DNA of 64,000 bases from positions 1 through 64,000 of the forward strand of contig JAFKKV010000024.1 in NCBI GenBank assembly GCA_017304475.1, written 5' to 3'. A program made the translations under genes and the position numbers. Positions 63,400 to 64,000 of this stretch are shown piece after piece. This stretch comes from Hyphomicrobiales bacterium (lineage in GTDB: Bacteria > Pseudomonadota > Alphaproteobacteria > Rhizobiales > Phreatobacteraceae). The notes under the pieces were generated by a model. The model was not told the origin of the DNA. It ran no database searches and saw only the letters and a program-made list of their open reading frames with translations. Within the stretch, counting starts at the first letter, position 1, and every line of letters starts with the position of its first letter.

Positions 63400-63737
63400 C
63401 GGCCGGCCTCGCCAAGCTTGGCGCCGCGCGAGGCCTTTTCCGCGTGGCCCGATTGCTGGGTGCGGCGGGCGAGCTCGGTCATCACGGCATCGAGGCCGAT
63501 GCCGCGGCTCTTCCACACGACCAGGAGATGAAACAGGAGATCGGCGCTCTCAGCGATGAGCGCGGTCGGCTCGCCTTCGGTGGCGGCAATGACCGTCTCG
63601 ACCGCCTCCTCGCCGAATTTCTTGGCGCAGTGCACCGGACCTTTGGCGATCAACGCGGCGGTATAGCTCTGCTCGGGCGAAGCGGTGGCACGGGCCGCCA
63701 CGACGGTCTCGAGATCGGCGAGCGTGAAGGAACTCAT
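63396..63737 (-). CDS. hisE: Phosphoribosyl-ATP pyrophosphatase
   Basis: 113-residue all-alpha NTP pyrophosphohydrolase of histidine synthesis (PR-ATP to PR-AMP). The metal motif is GEEAVETVIAATEG (about 48-61) and AESADLLFHLLVVW (about 68-81, E-x2-D). The start ATG at 63737 gives MSSFTLADLE; upstream codons in frame are not family-like. The coupling hisE-coaA is common in alphaproteobacteria; the other his genes are outside the window. Confidence 0.94.
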   Translation of the reverse strand: MSSFTLADLETVVAARATASPEQSYTAALIAKGPVHCAKKFGEEAVETVIAATEGEPTALIAESADLLFHLLVVWKSRGIGLDAVMTELARRTQQSGHAEKASRGAKLGEAGR

Positions 63738-63876
63738 CGGCACATCGCTCTGCGCGGCCCGGTTCCCGAGAGGAACAGGGTCCAAGATCGCGGCATCTTG
63801 CAGAAAACGCGGCAAATGTCACGGGTGGCGGAACGGGGGATGGCGCCGCGGCGGGGCCGGCGGGTCGCCCGAGCGC

Positions 63877-64000
63877 TCAGAAGCGCAGGATGGCGGCAAC
63901 CGCCAGCGCCAGCAGCACGCCCGCGCCATTGGCCAGAAAGACCAGCGCCAGGCCGTGGCGGCGGTTCTCGCCGCAGAGCGGCTTGTCGGTCGGATAGTGG
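63877..64000 (-). CDS. C-terminal end of a membrane protein, 5' end outside window
   Basis: The last 40 or so codons of a minus-strand frame: HYPTDKPLCGENRRHG, then a hydrophobic helix (LALVFLANGAGVLLALAVAA) and ILRF before TGA at 63877-63879. The helix and open frame up to the edge favour a real gene; family unknown. Confidence 0.55.
   Translation of the reverse strand, partial: HYPTDKPLCGENRRHGLALVFLANGAGVLLALAVAAILRF

Overview
The window is a GC-rich, gene-dense bacterial chromosome segment. The gene content points to an alphaproteobacterium, most likely of the order Hyphomicrobiales (Rhizobiales): a RegB/RegA-type redox two-component pair, an MmcB-type DNA repair protein, a hisE-coaA overlap, the hrcA/rph/rdgB/hemW block, dapD and dapE flanking DUF805 genes, and a DNA ligase/exonuclease pair of the cisplatin-response type. 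The genus cannot be fixed from the sequence alone. I see no rRNA, tRNA, phage, insertion sequence or CRISPR array, and the region reads as core chromosome with a few accessory patches.

Layout. 1-5.8 kb: the start of a BisC-like molybdoenzyme (cut by the window edge), a small membrane protein, and a branched-chain amino acid type ABC transporter (livH, a livM-livG fusion, livF) with a divergent MarR regulator. 6.6-8.9 kb: def-fmt-truA, overlapping by one to four bases. 9.2-12.3 kb: an apparent dapD-DUF805-DUF805-dapE operon for lysine/diaminopimelate synthesis. 12.5-18.3 kb: a VOC enzyme, an MDR oxidoreductase, a TetR regulator divergent from a carotenoid-cleavage-type dioxygenase with a clear palindromic operator, and two tandem-duplicated tiny secreted proteins. 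18.3-20.5 kb: thiC behind a TPP riboswitch, with a 52-codon leader frame between aptamer and thiC. 21-23.7 kb: argB, a DUF1036 protein and a HAD phosphatase.

24.2-27.9 kb holds a three-gene operon of poorly characterised coiled-coil and membrane proteins, one with a Gly/Trp-rich tail. It is the best candidate here for an undescribed system. 28-34.8 kb: an SGNH hydrolase, an AbrB-type membrane protein, a DNA ligase with its metallo-beta-lactamase-fold exonuclease, an SCO copper protein and RmuC. 34.8-39.9 kb: a sphingosine-phosphate-lyase-like PLP enzyme divergent from an IclR regulator and a taurine/sulfonate-type ABC importer, apparently one catabolic locus of unknown substrate. 39.9-44.6 kb: a TetR/reductase pair and dnaK-dnaJ with a small membrane frame between them.

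45-64 kb is mostly housekeeping: hrcA divergent from rph-rdgB-hemW, regB-regA, mmcB, rpsO-pnp (with a textbook terminator), a TMEM43-like protein, a secreted lectin-like protein, a GT87-type membrane protein, malonyl-CoA decarboxylase, DUF2218, enoyl-CoA hydratase, and hisE-coaA. Non-coding structure of note: two families of inverted repeats (8.97-9.14 kb with a relative at 24.12 kb, and a perfect 33-bp inverted pair at 23.9-24.0 kb), and several well-formed palindromes in divergent promoters.
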